A stretch of DNA of 11,605 nt, taken from the NCBI GenBank assembly GCA_900751035.1, contig CAADSF010000336.1, positions 1 to 11,605 on the forward strand. Direction: 5' to 3'. Source of the DNA: an uncultured Oscillospiraceae bacterium (GTDB taxonomy: Bacteria; Bacillota; Clostridia; Oscillospirales; Oscillospiraceae). Position 1 is the stretch's first letter, and each line of letters opens with the position of its first letter. Shown here piece by piece: positions 1 through 6,195 of this stretch. The notes beneath the pieces are model-generated. The model did no database searches. It was given only the letters and a program-made list of their open reading frames with translations, and had not been told where the DNA came from. The position numbers were made by a program, and so were the translations under genes.

Positions 1-1
1 G

Positions 2-592
2 CCATTCCCGCCGGACAGGCGTATCCGGCCTGAGGACGTGAACCGCTCCGGCGTCCTGTTCGTGCTGACTATCGCGGCGCTCCTGCCTGCGCTTTTGTGC
101 CTGCTGTGCGACTGGCGCATCAACGGAACGCTCGTCTGGTCCGGCTATGCGGCTGGGGCAATCGCGCTTTTGTATGTCGTAATCCTGCTGCCCATGTGGT
201 TCCGGCGGCCCAATCCCGTCATTTTTGTGCCGGTCGATTTCATCGCCGTGGGGCTGTATCTGCTCTATATCAATTTTGCCACCGGCGGACACTGGTTTCT
301 GTCCTTTGCCTTCCCGGTCACGGGCGCAATCGGCCTGCTCATCAGCGCAGCCGTTGCCCTGACGCATTATCTGCGCGGCGGGTATCTTTACATCTACGGA
401 GGTATGCTGATCCTCGGCGGCGGTCTGGCTGTGCTTATCGAGTTTCTCATCAACCTGACCTTCCAGATTCATGAGACGCTCTTCTGGTCGTTCTATCCGA
501 TGGTCGCGGGCGTTGTGCTCGGCCTGATGCTGATCGTCATCGCCATCTGCAAGCCCCTGCGCGAATCCCTGCACCGGAAATTCTTTTTCTGA
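2..592 (+). CDS. Polytopic membrane protein, 3' part (possibly DUF6320-like)
   Basis: The frame is open from the first bases of the window, so the true start probably lies upstream. The GTG at 38 is a possible internal start, but its only purine-rich stretch (GAGGA at 32-36) is too close to it. The upstream in-frame codons give a Pro/Arg-rich soluble segment (PFPPDRRIRPEDV). From the GTG onward there are 184 residues with about six hydrophobic helices, near residues 6-26, 33-55, 60-85, 88-113, 115-139 and 149-172, ending in a basic tail (CKPLRESLHRKFFF). I see no catalytic motif. The helix layout and the basic C-terminal tail resemble Clostridia proteins with an N-terminal zinc ribbon followed by a multi-helix membrane domain (DUF6320 type). 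That link is from memory and the zinc-ribbon part would lie outside the window. Function unknown. Confidence 0.7.
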   Translation, partial: PFPPDRRIRPEDVNRSGVLFVLTIAALLPALLCLLCDWRINGTLVWSGYAAGAIALLYVVILLPMWFRRPNPVIFVPVDFIAVGLYLLYINFATGGHWFLSFAFPVTGAIGLLISAAVALTHYLRGGYLYIYGGMLILGGGLAVLIEFLINLTFQIHETLFWSFYPMVAGVVLGLMLIVIAICKPLRESLHRKFFF

Positions 593-611
593 AGACAGCC
601 GGAGAACAACA

Positions 612-660
612 AAACACAGAAAAAGCCTCCCCTTGCCGTGCCCCGCACGGTAAGGGGAGG
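612..660 (-). terminator. Rho-independent terminator of the GH13 gene
   Basis: Read on the minus strand, the 16-pair GC-rich hairpin at 626-660 is followed directly by GCTTTTTCTGTGTTTT, a good U-rich tail. It lies about 130 bases after the stop codon of the GH13 gene. On the plus strand the same hairpin is followed by TGGCATTTT, a poorer tail, so termination of the membrane-protein gene here is less certain. The hairpin is part of the repeat element, suggesting the element has been co-opted as a terminator. Confidence 0.6.
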
Positions 661-763
661 TGGCATTTTCGAAGAAAATGACGGAGGGGATTTGCTGCAA
701 GGTACAGAGTTCTCCGAAATTTGCAGCGTTCGAATCCCCTCAGGCCCTTTGCACGAGCAGCAA
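621..763. repeat. Structured intergenic repeat (REP/MITE-like)
   Basis: This non-coding stretch is built of nested inverted repeats. The first is a 16-pair hairpin, 626-641 against 645-660, with one G-T pair and a CCC loop. The second is CATTTTC/GAAAATG (664-670 and 674-680) around GAA. The third is a longer imperfect stem in which GAGGGGAT (684-691) pairs with ATCCCCTC (734-741) and GCTGCAA (694-700) pairs with TTGCAGC (721-727). The phrase around 655-690 (GGGGAGGTGGCA, then GACGGAGGGG) is one I recall as a dispersed element in Oscillospirales genomes; only one copy is seen here. Read on the minus strand it gives the peptide GPEGIRTL, a signature I associate with spurious ORFs called over such repeats. 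Confidence 0.6.
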
Positions 764-792
764 ACCTTCAATAAACCGAACAGCCGCAGCTT

Positions 793-2442
793 TTATTCGT
801 ACAGATAAACGCGGGCCTCATACGGGCGGGTGAGGAAGCTGTTTTCCTCGCGGGTATCGTCGTAATTCGTCAGAAGCAGCTTCATGTCGCTGAGCGAGAA
901 GTTATACGGCGCCTGAAAGCGCACGGGCTTGTCGGTAAACGAACAGATCACCAGCAGCTTCTGCTCCTTTGTTTCGCGGGCGTAAACATACAGCTTGTCC
1001 GAGCCCTTGTAATACTCCTGATAGCTGCCGTCGCGCACAACGGGCAGGCTTTTGCGCAGCGCAATGGCCTTTTTGTAGAAATTCAGAATCGAATCCGGGT
1101 CGTTCAGCGCCTGCTCCGCGTTGATGGTTTTATAATTTTCATTTACATAAAACCACGGCGTCCCAGTTGTGAACCCGGCGTTTTCGCCGTCTGTCCACTG
1201 CATGGGCGTGCGGGCCGAGTCGCGCGAGGCGCGGTGGTAGAGCGCGAGGCGCTTTTCCTCCGGCCAGTCCGGGTGCTGGTTGCGGGTCTGCACATCCTCA
1301 TACATACTGGTGCGCTCCGGACGCCAGTTCGTCATGCCGATCTCCTGACCCTGATAGACAAACGGCGTGCCCTTCAAAAACAGATAGCTGACGGCCAGCA
1401 TTTTTCCGCTCTCCACGCGGTACTGCTCGCTGCCGTAGCGCGAAATGACGCGCGGGTGATCGTGATTTTCAAGGTACAGCGCGTTCCATCCGCGCCCGTC
1501 CAGCTGCGTCTGCCAGCTGGAAAGGGCCCGGCGCAGGCGCTTCAGGGAGAATTTGCGCGGCATATAGTCCGTAAAGAAGCAGTCGGCGCACATACACTGG
1601 AACTGAATCATCATGTCGATCTCATTCGTGTCCGATTCCTCAATGTAATCCAGCGCCCGCTGCGGCGTGACGAGCGGTGCTTCTGCGATGGTCATGCAGT
1701 CGTAATTTTCCAGCACATCCCGGCGGAATTCCTGCAGATACGCATGGATGTGCGGGCCGTGATTGTAAAACCGGATGCCCTTGAAAATCGGGAACAGATG
1801 GTCGTTCGGCAGACCCTCCTTTTTTGAGATAAAGGTGATGACATCCTCGCGGAAGCCGTCGACGCCGAGATCGAGCCAGAACTTGAGAATTTTCTTGACC
1901 TCCGTCCGGACAAGCGGATTGTCCATGTTGAGGTCCGGCTGCTTGACGGCGAACAGGTGCAGATAGTATTCCTGCCGCAGATCGTCCCACTGCCACGCCT
2001 TGCCCTCAAAATGGCTGTCCCAGTTGTTGGGCAGCTTTCCGTCCGGCTTTGCGGGTCGCCAGATGTAATAATCGGTATACGGCTCAATGCGCCGCCGGGA
2101 TTTCTGGAACCATTCGTGCTCGTCGCTCGTGTGATTGACGACCAGATCCATGACAAGCTTCATCCCGCGCTGGTGCAGGCCCTCCAGAACGGCCCGAAAC
2201 GCTTCCATGCCGCCGTATTCCGGCGCAATGTCCATGTAATCCGAAATATCGTAGCCGCAGTCCGCGCCGGGCGACGGATAGAGCGGCGAGAACCAGACGG
2301 CGTCAATGCCAAGCTCCTTCAGATAGTCCAGCTTTTCCAATACCCCCCACAGATCGCCGAGCCCGTCGCCGTTTCCGTCGCGGAAGCTCCGGGGCCAGAT
2401 CTGATAAAAAACCATGTCCTTGAACCATTTTGTATGACGCAT
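793..2442 (-). CDS. GH13 alpha-glucosidase (oligo-1,6-glucosidase type)
   Basis: A 549-residue enzyme, the usual length for oligo-1,6-glucosidases and trehalose-6-phosphate hydrolases (GH13 subfamilies 31/29). Seen in order: VFYQIWPRSF near the N-terminus; the calcium-loop motif DGNGDGLGD (22-30); region I DLVVNH (99-104); region V QPDLN (168-172); region II GFREDV with the predicted nucleophile Asp200; region III TIAEAP with acid/base Glu254; region IV ENHDHP with Asp328; then a C-terminal beta domain. Val201 directly after the nucleophile is the residue linked in this family to alpha-1,6 specificity. Several flanking residues depart from the usual GFRMDV, GEMP and ENHDQP forms. There is no signal peptide, so the enzyme should act in the cytoplasm on imported isomalto-oligosaccharides or related alpha-glucosides. 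The ATG has GGGGG ten bases upstream. It is divergent from the GH1-GH36-symporter operon and probably co-regulated with it. The exact substrate is not fixed by sequence. Confidence 0.93.
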   Translation of the reverse strand: MRHTKWFKDMVFYQIWPRSFRDGNGDGLGDLWGVLEKLDYLKELGIDAVWFSPLYPSPGADCGYDISDYMDIAPEYGGMEAFRAVLEGLHQRGMKLVMDLVVNHTSDEHEWFQKSRRRIEPYTDYYIWRPAKPDGKLPNNWDSHFEGKAWQWDDLRQEYYLHLFAVKQPDLNMDNPLVRTEVKKILKFWLDLGVDGFREDVITFISKKEGLPNDHLFPIFKGIRFYNHGPHIHAYLQEFRRDVLENYDCMTIAEAPLVTPQRALDYIEESDTNEIDMMIQFQCMCADCFFTDYMPRKFSLKRLRRALSSWQTQLDGRGWNALYLENHDHPRVISRYGSEQYRVESGKMLAVSYLFLKGTPFVYQGQEIGMTNWRPERTSMYEDVQTRNQHPDWPEEKRLALYHRASRDSARTPMQWTDGENAGFTTGTPWFYVNENYKTINAEQALNDPDSILNFYKKAIALRKSLPVVRDGSYQEYYKGSDKLYVYARETKEQKLLVICSFTDKPVRFQAPYNFSLSDMKLLLTNYDDTREENSFLTRPYEARVYLYE

Positions 2443-2469
2443 ATTTCATTTTCCCCCATGCCGTTTGTT

Positions 2470-2528
2470 GGTTTCCATAACAACAATATTATTGTAACAT
2501 ATCGCCGCAGTTTCGCCATATGGAAACC
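2470..2528. promoter_or_regulatory. Widely spaced perfect inverted repeat, candidate operator pair
   Basis: GGTTTCCATA at 2470-2479 and its exact reverse complement TATGGAAACC at 2519-2528 lie in the divergent control region, 49 bases between centres (a little under five helical turns). The arms flank the candidate GH13 promoter and lie upstream of the GH1 promoter. The right arm overlaps a degenerate cre-like match (2520-2535) that lacks the central CG. A dimeric regulator bridging the two half-sites is plausible, but no regulator gene is in the window. Confidence 0.45.
2491..2519 (-). promoter_or_regulatory. Candidate promoter of the GH13 gene
   Basis: On the minus strand TACAAT (plus 2491-2496) makes a good -10 box, with ATGGCG (plus 2514-2519) 17 bases upstream as a poor -35. 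It sits about 50 bases before the GH13 start. The weak -35 would fit a promoter needing an activator. The arms of the inverted repeat at 2470-2479 and 2519-2528 flank it. Confidence 0.35.
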
Positions 2529-2544
2529 TGAACAGATTTTCAGG
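2527..2544. promoter_or_regulatory. Short dyad CCTGAA-N6-TTCAGG
   Basis: A perfect 6-bp inverted repeat with a 6-base spacer, overlapping the right arm of the wider inverted repeat by two bases. It lies about 25 bases upstream of the candidate -35 box of the GH1 operon. It may be a protein-binding site; six base pairs alone is weak evidence. Confidence 0.3.
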
Positions 2545-2568
2545 CCCGCTTTCGTCCAAAATTGACAC

Positions 2569-2597
2569 TTGCGGGAGACTGGAAAAACACATACAAT
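2569..2597 (+). promoter_or_regulatory. Candidate promoter of the GH1-GH36-symporter operon
   Basis: TTGCGG (2569-2574) and TACAAT (2592-2597) are 17 bases apart, giving a plausible sigma-70 type promoter about 30 bases before the GH1 ribosome site. A full TTGACA lies just upstream at 2562-2567 but is 24 bases from the -10 box, too far for normal use, so the -35 assignment is uncertain. Confidence 0.45.
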
Positions 2598-2632
2598 AGA
2601 ATCAAGTATATGTATATGAAGGAGGACGACCC

Positions 2633-3919
2633 ATGCGGCTGCAGTTCCCGGAAGGATTTTTGCTTGGAGTCAGCTCCGCCTCGGCGCAGATCGAGGGCGG
2701 CGAGGTCGGAAGCAGCTGGAATGACTGGTACCATCAGGGCCGAATCAAGGACGACTCTGACCCGGCGGTGGCCGACGACCATTGGAACCGCTGGCGTGAG
2801 GACTGTGCGCTGATGGCGGGCCTGCATCTGCCTATTGCACGTATGGGCGTGGAGTGGGCGCGTATCATGCCCTCGCGCGGCGAGGTCGACGAGGCGGCAA
2901 TCGCGCATTACCGTGCGGAGCTGGAATATATGCGCCAGCTCGGCATCCGCCCGCTGCTGACCATCCACCATTTTTCCAACCCCATGTGGTTCGAGCGTCT
3001 GGGCGGCTTTGCAAAGCGGGAGAATCTGGACGATTTTTTGTCCTTTGCAAAGCTCTGCGCCGACCGCTTCGGCGATCTGGTCAGCGACTGGATCACCATC
3101 AACGAGCCGAATGTCTATGCCACCAACGGCTATTTCTTCGGCGACTGGCCCCCTGGTCACAAAAGCTTCTCCGAGACGTTTACGGTGCTGGAAAACATGG
3201 CTTACTGCCATATCCGCTGCTATCAGATGCTCCATGAGATGCGCGAGGCCATGGGCTATTCTGACACCATGGTCGGCTTTGCAAACCATCTGCGCGTATT
3301 TGAGCCGGAAAACCCGAAAAACCCCGTGCAGGCCGCCGCGGCCAGAGCCGTGGAGTGGCTGTTTCAGGGTGCAATTACGCAGGCCATGTCCACGGGCGTG
3401 TTCCGCCTGCCGCTGAAAAACCACTGGAAGCTGCCGAAGGGCGAATACTGCGATTTCCACGGCGTCAACTATTACACGCGCTCGACCGTCACGGGCTTCG
3501 CCGACGGCGTCCGGAAAAACAGCCCGCGCAACGACCTCGGCTGGGAAATCTATCCAGACGGTCTGCCGCAGGTCGCGGGCAGGCTGGAAAAGCTGCTCAA
3601 GCGCCCCATCTGGGTCACGGAAAACGGCGCCTGCGACAATCAGGATACTTTCCGCGCCCGATATATTTACGAGCACCTGCACGCCATGCTTCGCTCCGGC
3701 CTGCCGTTCGAGCGGTATTATCACTGGTGCTTCTGCGACAACTTTGAATGGCTCGAAGGCGAAAGCGCCCGCTTCGGCCTCATCAATGTCGATTATGCCA
3801 CCCAGACGCGCACGATCAAGCGCTCCGGCGAATTCTACGCCGATATGATCCGCAATGGCGGCGTGACGGACGGGGCCTATAACACGTATGTCAGAGGGGA
3901 GGTCTACCGCGTCGAATGA
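2633..3919 (+). CDS. GH1 beta-glycosidase (short Clostridia type)
   Basis: A 428-residue glycoside hydrolase family 1 enzyme, shorter than the usual 440-480, with the region between residues about 240 and 285 compact. Visible motifs: FPEGFLLGVSSASAQIEGG at the N-terminus (sugar-binding Gln19), HH at 112-113, TINEPN with acid/base Glu158, VTENGA with nucleophile Glu330, and WCFCDNFEW (365-373) holding the -1 subsite Trp and Glu372. After this motif the sequence is ESARFGL rather than the Ser/Lys/Tyr phosphate-binding set of 6-phospho-beta-glucosidases, so a non-phosphorylated substrate (beta-glucoside, beta-galactoside or similar) is inferred. This agrees with a symporter rather than a PTS in the operon. 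No signal peptide is present. The start is set by AAGGAGG (2619-2625), seven bases before the ATG. It is the first gene of a three-gene operon and its stop overlaps the next start by four bases (ATGA). The exact sugar is unknown. Confidence 0.93.
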   Translation: MRLQFPEGFLLGVSSASAQIEGGEVGSSWNDWYHQGRIKDDSDPAVADDHWNRWREDCALMAGLHLPIARMGVEWARIMPSRGEVDEAAIAHYRAELEYMRQLGIRPLLTIHHFSNPMWFERLGGFAKRENLDDFLSFAKLCADRFGDLVSDWITINEPNVYATNGYFFGDWPPGHKSFSETFTVLENMAYCHIRCYQMLHEMREAMGYSDTMVGFANHLRVFEPENPKNPVQAAAARAVEWLFQGAITQAMSTGVFRLPLKNHWKLPKGEYCDFHGVNYYTRSTVTGFADGVRKNSPRNDLGWEIYPDGLPQVAGRLEKLLKRPIWVTENGACDNQDTFRARYIYEHLHAMLRSGLPFERYYHWCFCDNFEWLEGESARFGLINVDYATQTRTIKRSGEFYADMIRNGGVTDGAYNTYVRGEVYRVE

Positions 3920-6195
3920 TTACAGTCAAGCACGGCGTATTTCATCTGCAAAATGAAAAAAGCTCCTACCTGTTCCGCGTCCGGGACGGCTTTCTGGAGC
4001 ACCTGCACTTCGGCACGCGCCTGAGCGCGTCCGACGCGGATGCGCTTGCCGTCCGGCCCGGCTGCGGCTGGGGCGACAGTACGCTTTACCGGGAGGGCTC
4101 CAACGCCAACTGTCTGGATATCTACCCGCTGGAATGGAGCGGCAGCGGCAGGGGAGACTACCGTGAAAGCCCCATGGAGCTGCTGCAAAACGGTGCGTCG
4201 ATTTCTACAGAGTTCCGCTATATCGGCTGTGAAGCACTGAAATCTGCATGGCCGTCCGTGCTCCCGGCCTCGCGCGGGCAGACGGTTCTTGCTGTCTATC
4301 TGGAAGACAGCGCGGCGAAGCTCCGCCTGACGCTTTTATACGGCGTCCTGCCCACGGTCTTCACGCGCAGAGCGATTCTGGAAAACTGCGGCGATACGCC
4401 CGTTTCCATCCGGAAGCTCATGAGCGCCTGCACGGACCTTCCGGGCGACTGGACGCTGCACACCTTCTCCGGCGGCTGGATTGCCGAGGTGCAGCACACC
4501 GAAACGCCCGTCACCATGGCGCGTACCTGTCTGGAGAGCACGACCGGCGCGTCGTCCAGCCGCGCAAACCCCGGCTTCCTGCTCGCCGCCCCGGATGCGG
4601 CGGAGACAGCCGGCGCGGTCTGCGGCTTCAACCTGCTCTATTCCGGCAGCCATTATCTGAGTACACAGAAAAGCCTGCAGGGCCTCACGCGCGTGATACA
4701 GGGCATTTCTCCCGCAAATTTCAGCTGGGAGCTTGCACCGGGGGAGCGGTTCGAGACGCCGGAGGCTGTCATGGCGTGGTCTGACGCCGGCTTCGGCGGC
4801 ATCACGGACTGTTTTGGCCGCTATGTGAACGAAGCGCTCATTCCGCCGTATTGGAAAAACCGGCCCCGTCCCATCGTTTATAACAGCTGGGAGGGCTGTA
4901 TGTTCGACTTCACGGAGGCGAAGCTCCTGCGGCTCGGAAAGCTTGCAAAGCAGCTGGGCTGCGAGCTGTTCGTGCTCGACGACGGCTGGTTCGGCAGGCG
5001 CGACAGCGACACCAGCAGCCTCGGCGATTATTCCGTAAACGCCAAAAAGCTTCCGAATGGCCTGAAGGGCCTCGGCGAGAAGCTGAATGCCATGGGGCTG
5101 CAGTTCGGCCTCTGGTTCGAGCCGGAATCCGTCAGCCCGGATTCGGAGCTGTACCGCAGACATCCGAACTGGGCGCTGCACGACAGCCTTGGCCGCGCCG
5201 ATCTTCTGGGCCGCCACCAGCTGCTGCTCGACCTTACAAAGCCGGAGGTGCGGGATTATATCGTCGAAAGCGTCGGCAGAATCCTTGATTCCGCGCCCAT
5301 TTCCTACGTCAAGTGGGACATGAACCGCCACTCCTGCGCACTCGGCGCGAAGCAGCATGCGTGCGTTCTTGGGCTGTACGACGTGCTGCGCCGCATTTTT
5401 GAGCCGCGGCCTGAAATCCTGCTTGAAAGCTGCTCGTCCGGCGGCAACCGGTTCGACTGCGGGATGCTCTATTTCTCCCCGCAGATCTGGTGCTCGGACG
5501 ATACCGACCCGGTCGAACGCCTGCGCATCCAGCAGAGCCTCAGCTATCTCTATCCGCCCTCGTGCCTCGGCGCGCACGTGTCGGCAGGCCCGCACGCGCA
5601 GACGCTGCGCACAACGCCCCTTTCCACGCGCGGAAACGTCAGCTTGTTCGGCTGCCTCGGCTACGAGCTGGATCTGACGGAGCTGCTGCCGGTCGAGCAG
5701 GCGGAGATCCGTACACAGATCGAGTTTTACAAGGCGCACCGCCGCACGCTGCAGTATGGCCGCTTTACAAGAGGGCGGACGGACGGCGGCGGGACGGTCT
5801 GGCAGATGCAGACGAAAGGAGAGACGGTCGCGGGCGTGTTCCATGGCGTACAGCACGCCGCGCCGGGCTACGAGCGCCTGCGCGTGACCGGTCTGGACGA
5901 GACAAAGCAGTACCGGCTCGACAGCCGCCCGCAGCTGCTGCGCGTCGGCGAGTTCGGCTCGCTCCTGCGTCACGTGCTGCCCGTGAAGCTGAACCCGAAC
6001 GGCCTTGCCGTGCAGACGGCGGACAGCTATTATAAAATGTACGACGGCCAGCAGACCGTCACGGCCTCCGGCGCGGCCTACAGCGCCGGGATCATGCTCG
6101 CGCCGCGCTTTGCCGGGACCGGCTATGACGCGGACGGGCGTATGCAGGGCGATTTCGGCTCCAATGTCTATTTTATCCGGGAGGTGCAGTCATGA
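3916..6195 (+). CDS. GH36 alpha-galactosidase
   Basis: A 759-residue enzyme, close to the 720-750 usual for Firmicutes GH36 alpha-galactosidases. It has an N-terminal beta-rich domain (about 1-310), a catalytic barrel (about 315-650) and a C-terminal beta domain. Diagnostic motifs: NSWEG (323-327), FVLDDGWFGRRD (352-363), GLWFEPE (398-404), YVKWDMNR with the predicted nucleophile Asp468, CSSGGNRFD (506-514), and WCSDDTD (525-531), which carries the predicted acid/base Asp, probably Asp528. It should release terminal alpha-galactose from imported oligosaccharides in the cytoplasm; no signal peptide is seen. The ATG overlaps the GH1 stop as ATGA. Its nearest purine-rich site, GGGGAGG (3896-3902), is 13 bases away, so translation probably depends on coupling to GH1. 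Its own stop overlaps the symporter start in the same way. Family assignment is firm; activity on alpha-1,6-galactosides is inferred from the family. Confidence 0.95.
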   Translation: MITVKHGVFHLQNEKSSYLFRVRDGFLEHLHFGTRLSASDADALAVRPGCGWGDSTLYREGSNANCLDIYPLEWSGSGRGDYRESPMELLQNGASISTEFRYIGCEALKSAWPSVLPASRGQTVLAVYLEDSAAKLRLTLLYGVLPTVFTRRAILENCGDTPVSIRKLMSACTDLPGDWTLHTFSGGWIAEVQHTETPVTMARTCLESTTGASSSRANPGFLLAAPDAAETAGAVCGFNLLYSGSHYLSTQKSLQGLTRVIQGISPANFSWELAPGERFETPEAVMAWSDAGFGGITDCFGRYVNEALIPPYWKNRPRPIVYNSWEGCMFDFTEAKLLRLGKLAKQLGCELFVLDDGWFGRRDSDTSSLGDYSVNAKKLPNGLKGLGEKLNAMGLQFGLWFEPESVSPDSELYRRHPNWALHDSLGRADLLGRHQLLLDLTKPEVRDYIVESVGRILDSAPISYVKWDMNRHSCALGAKQHACVLGLYDVLRRIFEPRPEILLESCSSGGNRFDCGMLYFSPQIWCSDDTDPVERLRIQQSLSYLYPPSCLGAHVSAGPHAQTLRTTPLSTRGNVSLFGCLGYELDLTELLPVEQAEIRTQIEFYKAHRRTLQYGRFTRGRTDGGGTVWQMQTKGETVAGVFHGVQHAAPGYERLRVTGLDETKQYRLDSRPQLLRVGEFGSLLRHVLPVKLNPNGLAVQTADSYYKMYDGQQTVTASGAAYSAGIMLAPRFAGTGYDADGRMQGDFGSNVYFIREVQS

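Noticed and set aside
728..741. GTTCGAATCCCCTC, resembling a tRNA T-arm
   Set aside because: No acceptor stem, D-arm or anticodon arm can be built around it, and the bases pair with 684-691 as part of the repeat.
493..771. 92-codon minus-strand frame containing GPEGIRTL
   Set aside because: It lies over the structured repeat and the end of the membrane-protein gene, is basic and Cys/Ser/Pro-rich without a domain, and matches a known type of spurious call over repeats.
2562..2597. Consensus TTGACA at 2562 as the -35 of the operon promoter
   Set aside because: The spacing of 24 bases to TACAAT is too long and no acceptable -10 lies 16-18 bases away. TTGCGG at 2569 with 17-base spacing was preferred.
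2540..3724. 394-codon frame antisense to the GH1 gene
   Set aside because: Shadow of a convincing GH1 coding sequence. It crosses the operon promoter and ribosome site and has no domain.
4336..5973. 545-codon open frame antisense to the GH36 gene
   Set aside because: Long antisense frames arise because GC-rich genes rarely use codons whose complements are stops. The sense frame is a full GH36 enzyme with all motifs; the antisense product has no recognisable domain.
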